NCBI GenBank assembly: GCA_020631735.1
Contig: CM036225.1
Coordinates: forward strand, 66,204,662-66,268,661
Source of the DNA: Saccharum officinarum
Taxonomy: Eukaryota > Streptophyta > Magnoliopsida > Poales > Poaceae
DNA length: 64,000 bases
Direction: 5' to 3'
In this document: in pieces, positions 43,622 to 55,113 of the stretch
Numbering within the stretch: the stretch's first letter is position 1
How the letters are laid out: every line of letters starts with the position of its first letter
Notes under the pieces: generated by a model
What the model was told of the DNA's origin: nothing
Databases searched by the model: none
Seen by the model: the letters and a program-made list of their open reading frames with translations, nothing else
Position numbers and translations under genes: made by a program

Positions 43622-46600
43622 ATGGCCGACCCGAGAGAAGACGAAGAAATATTGTTGAACATGATCCGCGGTAGCGCTGAAGAAGGTCATTATGATGATC
43701 GTGAAGGCAATGAGAACCCTGAGGGCATCGACGATGGTTCTCAGTACTTGGTCGACCCGAATGACCAAGACAATGTTGGCGAGGTCTGTAATATATGCAG
43801 CCTCCTATGTTTATATACATGAAATTCAAAAAATTTTCCTTTATTAATTGTCTTGTTTCTGCCTACATAGCCCTCTGTCTCGACAACAACCACGGGGACC
43901 AGCAGAAAAGTATGAGGCCCAAAGAAGCCGATGGAGGGCCGGTTGGTTATCATGGATTTCGACGAGAGAACAAGCCAGCCACGTGGACCCCATGCAAGGG
44001 CCTTTGTCAACCACTTAGGATACCTTGCTCGAGATAGGATCCCGATCAATGTTCATGAATGGAAGAAAAATAAGCAACGCCCAGAAATCAGTTATGTCTC
44101 TGACCGTGACAAGGAACTAGTTTGGGGTGACGTGTTGCAACATTTCACGCTAGACACAAACGATGAACAGTTGAAGGAAAGAGTTCGGGATTGGTCTATG
44201 AAGAAGATGGCCACACAATTCCAGTGCTATAAGAAGAATCTATACAACGACTATATCAAGAAGAACAAGACTCCGGATTTCAACTGTAAGCACTTTGTCA
44301 AGTTGCGGCCGTTTTGGGACGAGTTTGTACAGTTCAAGACGTCGGAAGAGGGTCAGCAACGGGCGAGAAGGAACCAAGAGAATGCCCGACATAAGACCTA
44401 CCACCATAGGATGGGATCAGGTGGCTACCCTACTGCCATTCCTAAGTGGGAAAAAGCCGAGCAAGAGCTAATTGACAGGGGGTTGGTGTCAGAATCCCTC
44501 GACTGGCATGAGCGCGCCAAGCACTGGTTTTTTGCTCACGGAGGTCGCCTGTACCTAGAGACCAGAAAGGTCGTGTATGGGGAACGCATCCAAGCTGTAG
44601 CAGAAAGATTTTATCAAGCCCGCTCTGTCGCTCAAAGTGGAGAGTGGCAGCCGAACAGAGATAAAGATGAGCTGACATACGCCCTAGGGAACCCTGAGCA
44701 TGGTGGACGAACAAGAGGCTATGGCTCCGTGTCGTGGGAGCATGCCTTCCCTCAGGACAGAGAAACTTATAGAAGCCGCTAGAGAAAGAAGGAAGAGGAC
44801 AAGGAACGGCTATGCCAGTTAGAGGAGGCTGTTATGAAGACTAGTGAAGTGGCTCGTAAGGCACTAGAGCAGGAGAAAGCGCTTAAGGCCACTATGAATG
44901 AGCAAATCAGAAAGGCCATGGAGAAAGTTGTAAGTTCCCGCCTCTAGAGCTTGTCACAGCCGGCCGCCAACATCAGCCCCGACTCAGCTCAGTTGAAAAG
45001 CAGTTGTGCTTCTACGGAGGTGCCTGTGAGGCAAGATGATGACGCAGGGATGCGCTTCCTGGTGGATGACGTCATCGCTCCGTTGACGTTCTGTGAGCTG
45101 CATATTCCGGAGGGGAATGCCACAGTCAAGGTGGCTACCAGTGTTATATCTCATATCGACCCCACCAAGACACCAAGGATCCACTCGGTCGCAATACCAC
45201 CCGGATATGCTAGTGTCTCAGTGGATAGAGTGGTCAAAGGCCATGACAATGTGGCTCTGGATATCGAAGGTGGTGATGGAGAGAAGACCCTAGGTGAAGC
45301 GGAGAAGACATTCATATGTTGGAAGAAACGGTACATCATTATTCCTGGGGCGCCGCCACCACAACCGAACCCTAGGTGTGGATGATTGTGAACGCAATTG
45401 ATTTTCAATAATTATGTACTGTATCTAATTACGGTTCACTCATGTATACACCTTGTTCGTTTTTTTCAAATCCAGGACCTCCCCAAGTCTATTTATCCAT
45501 TCACCACATGACCACAGTGACGTGGGACACGACGACGACGACGATTTCATACAAGCAGACAAGGCTGCATCCCCACCGCTGGTCGTATCTCCTCCACGAC
45601 ATACTCCAACGCCGTCAGCAGCCCAATCTCCTCTACAACAGCAAGCTCCAACCGCGCCGCCGTCGCCTCCGCCAATGCCGACAACAGCCGCCTCATCGGC
45701 ACCGGCTGGTCCATCGAGGAACAAGAGGCCCGCTGGCTCACAGAGATTGGTCCCACCACCTCCGCCGAAGAAACAAGTTGTGGTCACGAAGATCCCAAAG
45801 ATGACCAAGCTTTCATACAAGAAGACTGATGAAGAACTTAATATTTCAGTCAAGGTAGAAGTGAAAGCGTTCTTCGAAAAGACCAAAGCTGACGCATGAG
45901 CAAAGCAAGAGAAGCCATACCTAATGTATCCTCGTGTAAAGCTACGTCAAGTGGTGCAGGCTATGCAAGACGAGAAGCGTGCCGCTAGTAAAAAATCAGC
46001 GCCGCCACTATCAGACTATGAGCGTACTATCACAAAGAAAATCAAGGAGAACAAAAGGAAACAGAAGGCGGCCGGGAAAGATGTTGCACAGCTCGGCCAA
46101 CAAGCGCAGCAATCAGTGGCGCCACTAGTGGTTGAGAATCAATATGGTTCCAACATGAACTTGATGCAAATGTCGGTACCTAATGATGTGAACTTAGATG
46201 AACTCGCCAAGTGGATGAATGTGACTGGGCTTTCATTAGAACAACTTCTCGGTCAGAAGGAACTGACAACTGTTAAAGATGCCGAAGTTATTGATGAATG
46301 GCGGAGGAAGTACGTATATGGCAGGAGTCTATGTGACCTTGCAAAGGTAAAAAATCTTGGTACACAAATGTACAAGCTGCATGAGTACTACTTGAGATTC
46401 TGTGCACAACATCAAAGTGAACAATATCTGGGCGTCCAAGTCAGAAACCGTCACTACTTCCATGGAGATGACGTCATCTGGGTACAGTTTAGTGAAATAC
46501 ACCAGCTTCTCTATATGGATGCTCTTGACAAATCTCTCATAAGCTGCTACTGTCTGTAAGTGATTCTTCCTTTTAATCAATAATCCCACTCTAGCATATG

Positions 46601-46863
46601 TACGTATTCATAATAACTATGCTCACGATGTGTAGACACATGATGAGAGAACTCAGATTGAAACAAGATGATCGAATTGGTTTTATCGATCCGTATGTCG
46701 TGTACAAGGACACAAATACTAAAGATCCATTCAATCTGAAGATCAAGGAAATGGAGAAAAACCTCCGGAGGTTCTTTTATAACCAAAGGCATAAGGAGTT
46801 GATACTCTTCCCTTACAATATGGGGTAAAGTGTTGTGTTATATCATGTCTTAGTCAATCCAAC

Positions 46864-46950
<87 letters not shown>

Positions 46951-47613
46951 GACTCTATAAACAAATGCAGGGATCATTGGATACTCATTGAGATTAAGAT
47001 CAAGAAACAAACTATAAATGTGTGGGACTCAATGAGAAAAGAGCTGACAATGTACCAAGACATGATAGACATGATTCAAAGGTAAGTTCTATCATTAGTT
47101 AATTATCGTTGCCTGCTCCTTTAATTTACTATGCTATACCTAATCAACGACCGACTTATTAGGCAGGGCTTGGGCTTAGCTACAACAAAGATACCGTACG
47201 GACCTGAAAGTGCCACTCCCCCTCCTATTCTACATAAGTGGGTGTCCAGACAACCGTACGAAACCAATTTATGTAGATACTACGTTTGCGAGTACATGCG
47301 GTGTAGCAAATTTACACCTGCTAAAGAGATGCTAAAAGTAAGTAACATGTGTATACAGTAAATTTATATCTTATTTATTTGTTGAAACTAAATAAATCTT
47401 ATGTATATTAATATCTTTTCCTTTAATTAATGCAAATGGAAGGAGTGGGAATTGAAAGAACAAGTGTTCAAGCACACAATACTCGTCGCAATCCAGTAGA
47501 CGATCGCAGGTTTCATCAACGATCATGTCATCCCGGAAGACAGCGAGTTCCACCACAACCCTACGTTGAATTTGAAGAGTCCAAACAAGAACGAACACTT
47601 GTATGAGCTTTGA
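43622..47613 (+). pseudogene. CACTA ORF1: Ptta / DUF8039 / Ulp1-like protease
   Basis: Exons, all with GT-AG borders that keep phase: 43622-43783, 43871-45375, 45476-46555, 46636-46824, 46971-47081, 47163-47337 and a last exon to 47613. Part 1 (about 43931-44780) looks like a plant Ptta/En-Spm transposase region (basic, W- and E-rich helices). A coiled coil follows. Part 2 (45040-45350) matches DUF8039 (C-E-L-H-x-P-x-G-N, G-Y-A, G-D-G-E-K-T-L-G). Part 3 is a Ulp1/C48 protease: D-H-W-I-L (His), V-W-D-S (Asp), R-Q-P (Gln), N-L-C-x-Y-Y-V-C (Cys). In-frame stops at 43913 (TGA), 44780 and 44945 (TAG), 45897 (TGA) and one TAG in the last exon all fit C-to-T changes, so it is no longer functional. 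Confidence 0.75.
46865..46948. repeat. (AT)n microsatellite
   Basis: About 84 bp of pure AT dinucleotide within an intron of the CACTA gene. Confidence 0.95.
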
Positions 47614-47702
47614 GTGGCGGACAAACATTTGTGTAACTCATTAACCGGCGGCTGAACACTTGATTACTTGTATATTATTGTAAATGTAATGTGTATGTAC
47701 GT

Positions 47703-47710
47703 GTATATGA

Positions 47711-47766
<56 letters not shown>

Positions 47767-47772
47767 TCATAC
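47703..47772. repeat. (TA)n palindrome with gaaact arms
   Basis: tatgaaac(ta)n then gtttcata: the arms flanking the TA run are exact complements, so the whole block can fold into one long hairpin. Confidence 0.9.
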
Positions 47773-47916
47773 TTTATTTGTGTGCAATAATAACGCTCTC
47801 GTATAGGTGCAACGTATACGGATAGTAGCAGCGAAGAATAAATTGGAAAATAATATAACTGAAAACCAAAATCAATAATGAATTAGAAAGAAAAAGGAAA
47901 AAAGAAAAAAAGAACC

Positions 47917-48085
47917 TTTAGTCTCGGTTGGTATTACCAACCGGGACTAAAGGGAGACCTTTAGTCCCGGGCCTGAGAACCGGGACTAAAGGTGGGACAT
48001 TTAGTCCCGAAACCTTAGTCCCGGCTCGTAGCCCGGGACTAGAGGTCCTTTTGGACCGGGACTACAGCCCCGTTGTGCAGCAGTG
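47917..48085. repeat. Right subterminal repeats and end of CACTA
   Basis: Eight ctttagtccc/gggactaaag copies (some mutated) in alternating orientation, including a near-perfect hairpin at about 47917-47955, then the terminus CGTTGTGCAGCAGTG. These are the presumed transposase-binding sites. Confidence 0.85.
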
Positions 48086-48358
48086 TTAAACCCATGCCGG
48101 CTACATATTCTCTGAACACGTTGGGTGGTAAGCCTTTTGTAAACGGATTCGCGAGCATCTTTTCGATACTCAAGACTTATAATATGATCCTGGACTTTAT
48201 CTTTCACAACATAATATTTTTATGTTAATGTGTTTGGCAGCACCACTTAATGAGCATACTGTACTGCCGGATTATTATCGTAGTATAACTTAAGTGGTAT
48301 ATTAATGTCGTCATTCACCTTCAAACCGAGTATAAACTCGTAACACACTGCAAACTCG
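48086..48358 (-). pseudogene. Copia RNase H fragment
   Basis: Minus-strand pieces read Y-Y-D-N-N-P-A-V-Q-Y-A-H and, after frame breaks, H-I-I-S-L-E-Y then M-L-A-N-P-F-T-K-G-L-P-P-N-V-F, the C-terminus of a copia RNase H. There is no LTR or boundary feature on either side: it touches the CACTA end at 48085 and the Exo70 fragment at about 48360. Confidence 0.8.
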
Positions 48359-48366
48359 CTACAAAC

Positions 48367-48954
48367 GCTAGGTGTCTCTCAGAGCTGGACATCGGCTGGG
48401 TTCTCCACCTCGCCGGAAAACCTGAATCTTCATGGTCACGGAGCGGCGTTGCCTCGGACGGCTTCCGAATCCTTGTAGAGACATGGATCCTAGCGCTACG
48501 CAAGATCGGTGAATCCATCCTTACAAGCCTTGATGGATGGTACAGCCTGCAGAGCCAGAGGCAGGACCAGGATGACGGAACGAGCAAGCAGGCATCTGCT
48601 TCTGAATTTGCACAACTTGTCCATGCAACTGTGCTCAAGATGCTGCCTTTCGTCGACATTGCTGCCGCAAAAACTATGGATAGGCCAGGGACACCAGCTA
48701 AGAGGCTCGAGGTACCGATAGACATGCATGACGCTCTTTCCATGTCCTCCCAACATATCCTACCATTACAAGTAGTAGAATCTACTGACAGTGCCATGCG
48801 AGACCTCTTGCCCGCAGAGCTGACCAAGTTGGATATGGCCATATGGGATACAATTCTTGAGATCATGAATAATATCATGGCCTGGACTTGGACCGATGAA
48901 GGCGGTTCAAGCGACATTCACAATGTCACACACTCCATAGTAAGCTACACCAAG
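48367..48954 (+). pseudogene. Exo70-like fragment 1 (middle of protein)
   Basis: Exo70 is a subunit of the exocyst complex that tethers secretory vesicles at the plasma membrane. An open plus frame runs from L-S-E-L-D-I-G-W-V-L-H-L-A (48373) through S-E-F-A-Q-L-V-H-A-T-V-L-K-M-L-P-F-V-D (48610-48660) to D-I-H-N-V-T-H-S-I-V-S-Y-T-K, followed by a GT donor-like gtattt. These match the middle third of Exo70 and align with the copy at 58973-60226. The N-terminus is cut by the copia fragment; no C-terminal part follows. Over 190 codons stay open, so loss is recent or the piece is constrained. Confidence 0.72.
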
Positions 48955-49331
48955 GTATTTTGTCCTAAACTTGAAACATTTTATTGTGAGCCTGGAACAT
49001 TACTTTCTCGAACCTGAAACACTTTTCTCATTGAGGTAGAACAATTTTCTTGTAAAACGTATAACATCATTGTCCCTCAATATAATAAAAAAAATGCTCT
49101 AGCTTTATGGGGAAAATTGTTCTTCTACAACTACAAATGTCATCTAGATATATTTAATATATTTAAGTAGGATCCTTTAGTAAAGTTATGCATTTATTGA
49201 AATCAGAATTTAATTTAAAAGGCCTAGCATTTTTTAAAAGTTTCCAAATTTTGCAATGCGCCATGACATTAGCAATTTCGGTTCCTTAGCTCCACTTATT
49301 GCTTTTTTTTTCCTCCTTTTGAACTAGTCCA
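48955..49331. other. AT-rich spacer between Exo70 fragments
   Basis: Contains tandem-like cctggaacat/cctgaaacac phrases at 48965-49030 but no gene. Confidence 0.5.
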
Positions 49332-49334
49332 TCA

Positions 49335-49751
49335 ACTCGTGCTCTTGCATGGGCTACTTGTGTCTAATGCACTAAGCTCAGCAAGGTGGAGAAGCCAGGC
49401 GACGTTCAGCTCCGAGAGCCACCTGTCCGGTGCAGTGACGTTGCCGTTGGTACTGCCACAGAATTCCTCCACCAGGCGCCTCAAGTGCCGGCGCGTCTCC
49501 ACCAACTCTTGCTTGAATTCCACGGCGTCGAGCCCCTCGTCGGCACTTTCCTCCACGACCAGAGGTCGTTGGCCGACTGGATCGGATGAGATTGTGGTGT
49601 AGGTGGTGGTGGTCGAGAGGGTGGTACCTGAGGTGGTGGTGGTGCTGCCGGAAATCGGCCACGGAGTGCCGCCACCGCCGCTGGCGCTGCCGAGCCCGGT
49701 GGACGATGACACCTGCTTGGACCACCATGCTCTCCGCCAGACTGCCGCCAT
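49335..49751 (-). pseudogene. Exo70-like fragment 2 (N-terminus)
   Basis: An ATG at 49751 opens a minus-strand frame of about 139 codons: M-A-A-V-W-R-R-A-W, a Ser/Thr-rich stretch, G-Q-R-P-L-V-V-E-E, then W-L-S-E-L-N-V-A-W-L-L-H-L-A. The same start and R-P-L-V-V-E-E block occur in the copy at 62390-63058. It ends shortly after L-H-L-A, where fragment 1 has its own version of that motif in the opposite orientation. The DNA about 125 bp upstream (cacaacgcgctgtg...ttgaccttgac) also recurs upstream of the 63058 copy. Confidence 0.68.
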
Positions 49752-50077
49752 CGTGGCTGCTTGAAACCTAGCTGTGCCGTGCGTGGATTTGATGATGGAT
49801 GCACTCGCACCCCGGCGAGAATCGATCAATCTGCACGGCCGTGCGGTGCGTGCAAAAGAAATGATGATCTCACAACGCGCTGTGCAGGGTTGACCTTGAC
49901 CTCCACCAAACGTGACAAGAATTGCTGCTGCTAGACAGTGTGGGAATGATCTCGACTGAGTTAATGTGACTGACCAAGTCACGAAGGGCTACCAACCAAC
50001 GGTGCCAAATCGTGGGTCCATCCTAAATAGGACTTCCTAATCCTCCCTTCCTCGAAGGAAGAACATGAAATTCTTTT
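49752..50077. other. Upstream flank of Exo70 fragment 2
   Basis: Non-coding. It shares the cacaacgcg...gttgaccttgacctccacc block (49875-49914) with 63787-63840, so it is part of the duplicated Exo70 locus. Confidence 0.55.
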
Positions 50078-51235
50078 GGCATCTGCTCCGGTACCGGTAC
50101 TCCCCCCCCCCCCCCCCCTCCCCCCCCCCTCAAAAGATTTGCACGAATTTTAAAAGCAGCTAATTAAGGTAATTAGTTTTTTTGCTAATTATTTTCTATC
50201 TGGGCGACGCTTGGGCCCAGCCCGTTCGTCCAGTAAAGTCATCGTCACGGAGAAGCAGACGGCGTCATCCATTCATTCGTTCCATTTTCTTCGAGGAAGG
50301 AGACAGCGCTGCCGCGTTGACAGTCCGGACCATGGCAAGGACCCCGCGGCGCTGCCGGCCAGGGGAGGCGCCCCGCCGCGCCAGGAGGTCCGTACGAGGA
50401 GACGGCGCCGCCGCTGCCGCGACCATTCCAGAGCAGCGACCGAGCGGAGGACGCGGTGGGGCGCACGGGCCGGCGCTGCTAGCGCTGGCGCACGCGTACC
50501 GTGTCCTGTGGCTGAAGCGTCGCACCTGACCACGGAGCCCGCGGCTGTACCTGGCGTGCGCGCGCCTCGCGGGCAAGGACCTGGAGGCCGTGGAGCGGTC
50601 GGAGCCTCGGAGGGGTGGCGCTTCGTGGGCCGCCACAACGCCGCGCTCCAGCTCCTCCTCGTCGGCGGGGCTAGTGGCATCGTCCATGGCACAGCCGGCG
50701 TGATGACCATCCTTGCACACTTCCAAAATGGGCAGCAGTTGGCGAAGGACTTCCATCAGCGTATACACCGCGCCGCCACCCTTGGACCCCGCAGTTGTCG
50801 CCGCCGAACCTAGCCCCGTCAAGGGCGTCGACCAGTCAAGGCGTCGATCGAGGTACGGACCACCTCACGAGGGCACGCCGAATCGGACGGAGCGGCGAAC
50901 AGGGGCGCGGGCGGGCGCCTCCCCCGGTCGGCAGCGCGGCGGGTTCTTGCCGCGGTGCCGAGGTGACGGCGTCGCTCGGTCGGCTGGGTTCAGCTGCTCC
51001 GGAATGTCGACGCAGCGGCGCCATCTCCTTCATCGAAGAAATGGCAGGAATGAATGCCTTGGATGACGCCTGTCTGCTTCTCCGTGACGATGAACTTTAC
51101 TGGACTCAGGGCTGGACTGATGGGTTGGGTCCAAGGGTGGCCCAGATAGAAAATAATTAGCAATAAAAAGTTACCTTAATTAGCTACTTTAAAAGCCCTG
51201 CAAATCTTTTGGGGAGGAGTACCGGAGCATATGCC
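50078..51235. mobile_element. Long-TIR MULE
   Basis: Ends GGCATCTGCTCCGG and, from the right, GGCATATGCTCCGG, flanked by a perfect 9-bp TSD AATTCTTTT (50069-50077 and 51236-51244), the Mutator hallmark. Terminal inverted repeats extend about 350-400 bp on each side (to about 50460 and from about 50870). The left repeat has a poly-C expansion at 50102-50129 where the right repeat has only ggggaggag. The 50460-50870 core is GC-rich with open frames on both strands; I cannot name a source gene, but it could be a captured (Pack-MULE) fragment. Confidence 0.85.
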
Positions 51236-51244
51236 AATTCTTTT

Positions 51245-52060
51245 TCCAAGAGATTGAATCCAACTACAAGAGAAATGCTTGGTATAAATAAGCTACTTTT
51301 TGATCTTCGAACCCAAAGTGCAATGGAATATGGCTATTTATCTATCTCTTGACTCGAAATGGGAGCAAAGCAGGTTTGGTAGGTCTGACTCGTGATTAGA
51401 CGCTAAGTTCAAATTAAGTGTTCCTGTAATTATGCTAATTGAATAATTCTAATTCTAATATACAGCCCATTTTGGATTTGGGGTCAGAGCTCGTGGAACA
51501 TGAACTGGTGAGGCTTCTGTGCTTGCACAAGTTCAGGCTTCAGCACAACGACAGTCTGAATGCCTCTGGCAAATATTTGATTCGTGTAGCTGTGGTGATA
51601 CTCTGATTGCGCTGCTTAGCATGAAAAGATATTGATATCTCATCTATATTAGTTTGCTCTGATACTCTGATTGCGCTGCTTAGCATGAAAAGATATTGAT
51701 ATGTCATCTATATTAGTTTGCTCTAAACACCGTTAAAAAGAACCCCATTATCAAGAGGATCAAGAAACAACGAGATTAATAGGAGAACAGAAAAAAAAAT
51801 GTATAGTTAGATTTTACGATGAACTGACGGTTGGCAATAAATAGAGTATTCATGTTAAATACAAGGCCTAGAAATTTTGACATTATTAATAAAAAATATA
51901 CAAATATGTTTTACAGTAATACAACAGCTAAGAATAAATAAGGTATCTGTCAAATACAAGGGCTGGAAATTAAAATATTAATTAGAAAAAGGAAATGCAA
52001 TTTTAAATTTTATGATTATTTAATGACCGATGAAAAATAGAGTATCCATGTAAAATGCAA
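51245..52060. other. AT-rich spacer with 64-bp duplication
   Basis: No gene. 51596-51723 is a direct tandem duplication (64-bp unit, one mismatch). 51830-52060 holds degenerate repeats of an aatagagtattcatgttaaatacaag type. Confidence 0.7.
51596..51723. repeat. 64-bp direct tandem duplication
   Basis: Units 51596-51659 and 51660-51723 differ at one base (atatCtcat versus atatGtcat). Confidence 0.9.
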
Positions 52061-52660
52061 TTAATAAATAATACATTTTAGTTCATATCCAATACGATAA
52101 GAAAAAGGGCCATGTCCAAATGTCCAGACGCACGGGCACCCACGTGCTGCTACACCTGTTGGCTTCTGCGCTTGCCCACGATGCTTCACGCTCAGCGCCT
52201 GCTGCTCTGCTAGGTCCACACGTGCTGCTGCTGCACCTGCTCGCATGCTTCGTGCCTCGCGCCTGTTGCTGCTCCTGAATCCACGCGTGTTGCAACTACG
52301 CCTACACAAGAGAGCATGTGCGTGGGGCCTGCGCAGCTACATGCGAGAGAGAGGGTGGGAGCACAACGCGCATACCTACGTTGACCCCAGCTGGATGCTC
52401 CACCGTGGTGGGGGACCAAGCCCACTAGTACAGGGGTGATTGGTTCTGCGTCTGTTGGGTGCTGGCCCGCTTTGGCGCTCCGCATGTGCGCATGCACTTT
52501 TGACTAGGGAGTGCTTGGCCATTTGGGCACTGACCTCTCGTTGCGTGCACGCCTGACTATTGGAGCTAGCCCGCATGACATATATAGGCAGCGATGTATG
52601 GGTGCGTGCAGCACGTGCATGCCCGTGAGTCAGAGCGTGTGGGCAGCAGTACCTGCTGCA
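52061..52660. other. Unclassified CTG-rich sequence
   Basis: Moderately GC-rich with degenerate ctgctgctgcacc phrases at 52140-52310. Overlapping short frames on both strands look non-coding. Confidence 0.4.
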
Positions 52661-52669
52661 ATGTACTAA

Positions 52670-53105
52670 AACCAGGTGAAACAATTGAAACATACATTTG
52701 CAACATATGTGTATAACTACTGCAACATATAACAACATCTAGATAAAACACTTGCAACATACATCTGAAAAAGGTGAAACATTTGAAACATACACTTGGA
52801 ACATACGTGTATAGCACTGCAACATATGCAACATCCAGATGAAAACATGCAACATCTAGATGAAACACCTGAAACATTTGAAATACACACTTGCAACATA
52901 TATGTATAGCCTTTGCAACATATGCAACATCTAGTTTGCAATGTACATTTGAAACAGCTGAAACATTTGAAACATACACTTGCAACACACGTGTATAGCC
53001 ATGGCAATATAAGCAACACTAGATCTACTTTTGTAACATCCAGATGAAACATATGCAATATACATCTAAAACGCATGAAACATACAGTTGCAACACGTAC
53101 TCATC
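52670..53105. repeat. ~96-bp minisatellite
   Basis: About five degenerate units, each with gaaacatttgaaacatacac, gcaacata, gtgtatag and gcaacatctagatgaaac blocks. Unit starts fall near 52674, 52771, 52868, 52959 and 53075. Confidence 0.82.
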
Positions 53106-53118
53106 TACTTGCTGCCGC

Positions 53119-53450
53119 CCAATGAAAGTCGATGTGGGCGTGCGGGAGCACAGCGCGAGATGCGGATGGCGCGTGACACGAGGCACGAGACACGGGCAGC
53201 GCGCTGTGCGAGGCACGAAAGGTGTGAGGCACGGACGGGTGTGCGTGGCACAAGGCACGAGGCGCGGAGCGCACGTGGCGCAAGGCAGGTCCGGTGCGAC
53301 CATGCGAGGCGTGGGGTGCAGGGGCGCACGACGCGAAGCGAGAGGCGCAGGTGCGCGAGGCGGGTCCAGTGCGACCATACGAGGCGCGAGGTACAAGGGC
53401 GCACGGCGCGAGGCGGGTCCATCCCATCCAGACGGACAAACATTCTAATA
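53119..53450. repeat. GC-rich degenerate repeat block
   Basis: Recurrent gcgaggc/gcacgag phrases; the right part repeats aggcgggtcc(a/g)gtgcgaccat with gaggcgcgaggt(a)caagggcgcac. Open frames on both strands arise from the repeats. Confidence 0.65.
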
Positions 53451-53469
53451 GGAGCATTACCGTAAGAAA

Positions 53470-54020
53470 AAACTATTAAGATCTAATCTAGCTATCAATG
53501 AATGCAATACATGTGGATGCAAATTAGAGCTTTCTGTAGAGTGCAACCTGATTGCACGGTAATTGGACGATGCCAATGAACAACTTCTGGTAACACCGGC
53601 TCTAAAAGGATCGACAATGGCTAGTGAGGGTTGAATAGGTTAAACCTTCACAAACTTTCATAGCAGATCAAATACCATATTCCGAAAATTCCAGCCTCTA
53701 TCGGAATTTCTAGTCGTGTCTAGAAATTTTAATGAGGACCAAATTCTGATATATACCCTCAAAAAGAGGAAAGTTGCTAGATCTACAAATCTGACCAATG
53801 AACATTTAATCTGGAGATTAGTTAAACGTAATCCATAAAATTTCTCACACCTGCAACTTCACGACAAGTAGATTGAGACAAAAAAAAAACAAGAACAAAA
53901 TTGCAAGCTCAAGAATACAAGGACGTAAGATTTATCCCAAGGTTTGATCACCCCACAAAGGCCTTGTTTGGATGCGCATGTATTTATCTTAATTCACATG
54001 TGTTAAAGTGGACTAAAGTA
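53470..54020. other. Intergenic, with a MITE end
   Basis: No gene. 53960-54018 (ggccttgtttggatgcgcatg...) looks like one end of a Tourist-type MITE; its partner end is not found. Confidence 0.45.
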
Positions 54021-54905
54021 TATTGACAACCAAAATTGTCTATTTTGAGAAGTTGTAAAAATATGGAATGGACTTCACCATTATGTTCCTCTCGTCGATA
54101 CGATCAAAAAACATATATGAAACGTCTAATTCGGAGTCCGGATGAAAGAGTTATGCTCCTAGAAAGATGCTTCGTTGTCGGGAGTTCCGACCCAAGTCGG
54201 GACTTTCGACCATCGGAAAGTGCCGACAGGTGTCTGGACTTCCGGAAAGCCTAAAGAAACCTACTCGGGTGTCTGGAGTTATCCCCACGACGGGAGTTCT
54301 GACCCAAGTCGGGACTTCCGACAGACCTAATTAAAAACCCTGTTTGGATCTGGCCTTTTGGATTCTGATCCGAACTATTCTAAACTTATGAGAAACTTGG
54401 AAAATAAGTCTTGGAGAGGTTTTCTACTGGAATAAGACCAACCCCCTCTATATATATGAGAGGATTATGGCCGATTGAGTTTCCATCTATCCAATCGACA
54501 CAAAAACACAACAAATCAGTCTCTTACCTCTTTTTACCCTCTTTTCCGAATCTACCTCTTCTCCTCGTTCTTTGTCGGTGTTGTATGGCTAGAGGATCGA
54601 TGATGACGATGCTCTAGAGCGGCCAGGCTGGCTAGAGTAGGCCATAGCCGCCGCACACCCTAACGGGGTTCCTCCCGGACGTTTGGGATTTCGGATCTCA
54701 TGAGACCTCACCTGCGTGTCTTGCGTATCGCGCTCCCGGTGAGCCTCCTCCGGCGAAGTGTCTTGCGTATCGCGCTCATCGCTGGAGGTACAAGGTCCAG
54801 GTGTGGACATCTCCAAGGCACTAGTCGATCCCAAAATCGGCTAGACCCTACATCGAGCGATCTAGCTCCTTATCGAGTGTGTGACCTAATAAAGCGTCAA
54901 CACAC
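54020..54905 (+). mobile_element. Gypsy LTR, 5' border unclear
   Basis: Directly followed by a gypsy primer site and gag start. It contains a TATA-like ctatatatatgag at about 54450 and internal repeats (gggagttc(c/t)gacccaagtcgggactt twice; cttgcgtatcgcgctc twice). I cannot fix its left end. Confidence 0.6.
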
Positions 54906-54909
54906 TTTT

Positions 54910-54927
54910 TGGCGACTCCGCTGGGGA
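54910..54927 (+). promoter_or_regulatory. Primer binding site of gypsy fragment
   Basis: TGGCGACTCCGCTGGGGA, a primer site typical of Tat-type plant gypsy elements (probably a tRNA-Arg type). It shows the fragment is the 5' part of an element on the plus strand. Confidence 0.7.
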
Positions 54928-55113
54928 ACGATTGGTTCGGCTATCTCTTATAGCCGATCTTTTGGACCTAGCCTATTCGTTGGTTCCAATATATCCTTTT
55001 TTGTGTTCTCATTACCGTTGCTTAATCTGGCCCAAAAGGCCGAAAGCATCTGGTCTTGATCTCCTTTTATCAAGAAGTGGAACAACGGTCGCAGTGGCGA
55101 GTTCACCGGTCTA

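Larger units (their letters stand above)
42642..48085 (+). mobile_element. CACTA element with ORF1/protease gene, right end defined
   Basis: The right terminus is GTTGTGCAGCAGTG (ends 48085), the complement of a CACTG start. Subterminal ctttagtccc/gggactaaag motifs are repeated at both sides (42687-42745 and 47917-48062). Between them lies a multi-exon plus-strand gene with Ptta-like, DUF8039-like and Ulp1-like parts. No Transposase_21 (TnpD/TNP2) sequence is present, so the element is non-autonomous in this window. The right end abuts a copia fragment. Confidence 0.75.

Noticed and set aside
50211..50813. 200-codon plus frame and overlapping 185-codon minus frame in the MULE
   Set aside because: They overlap the inverted repeats and each other; no recognised domain, so not called as genes.
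53044..53465. Several 110-130-codon frames on both strands
   Set aside because: All are generated by the GC-rich tandem repeats.
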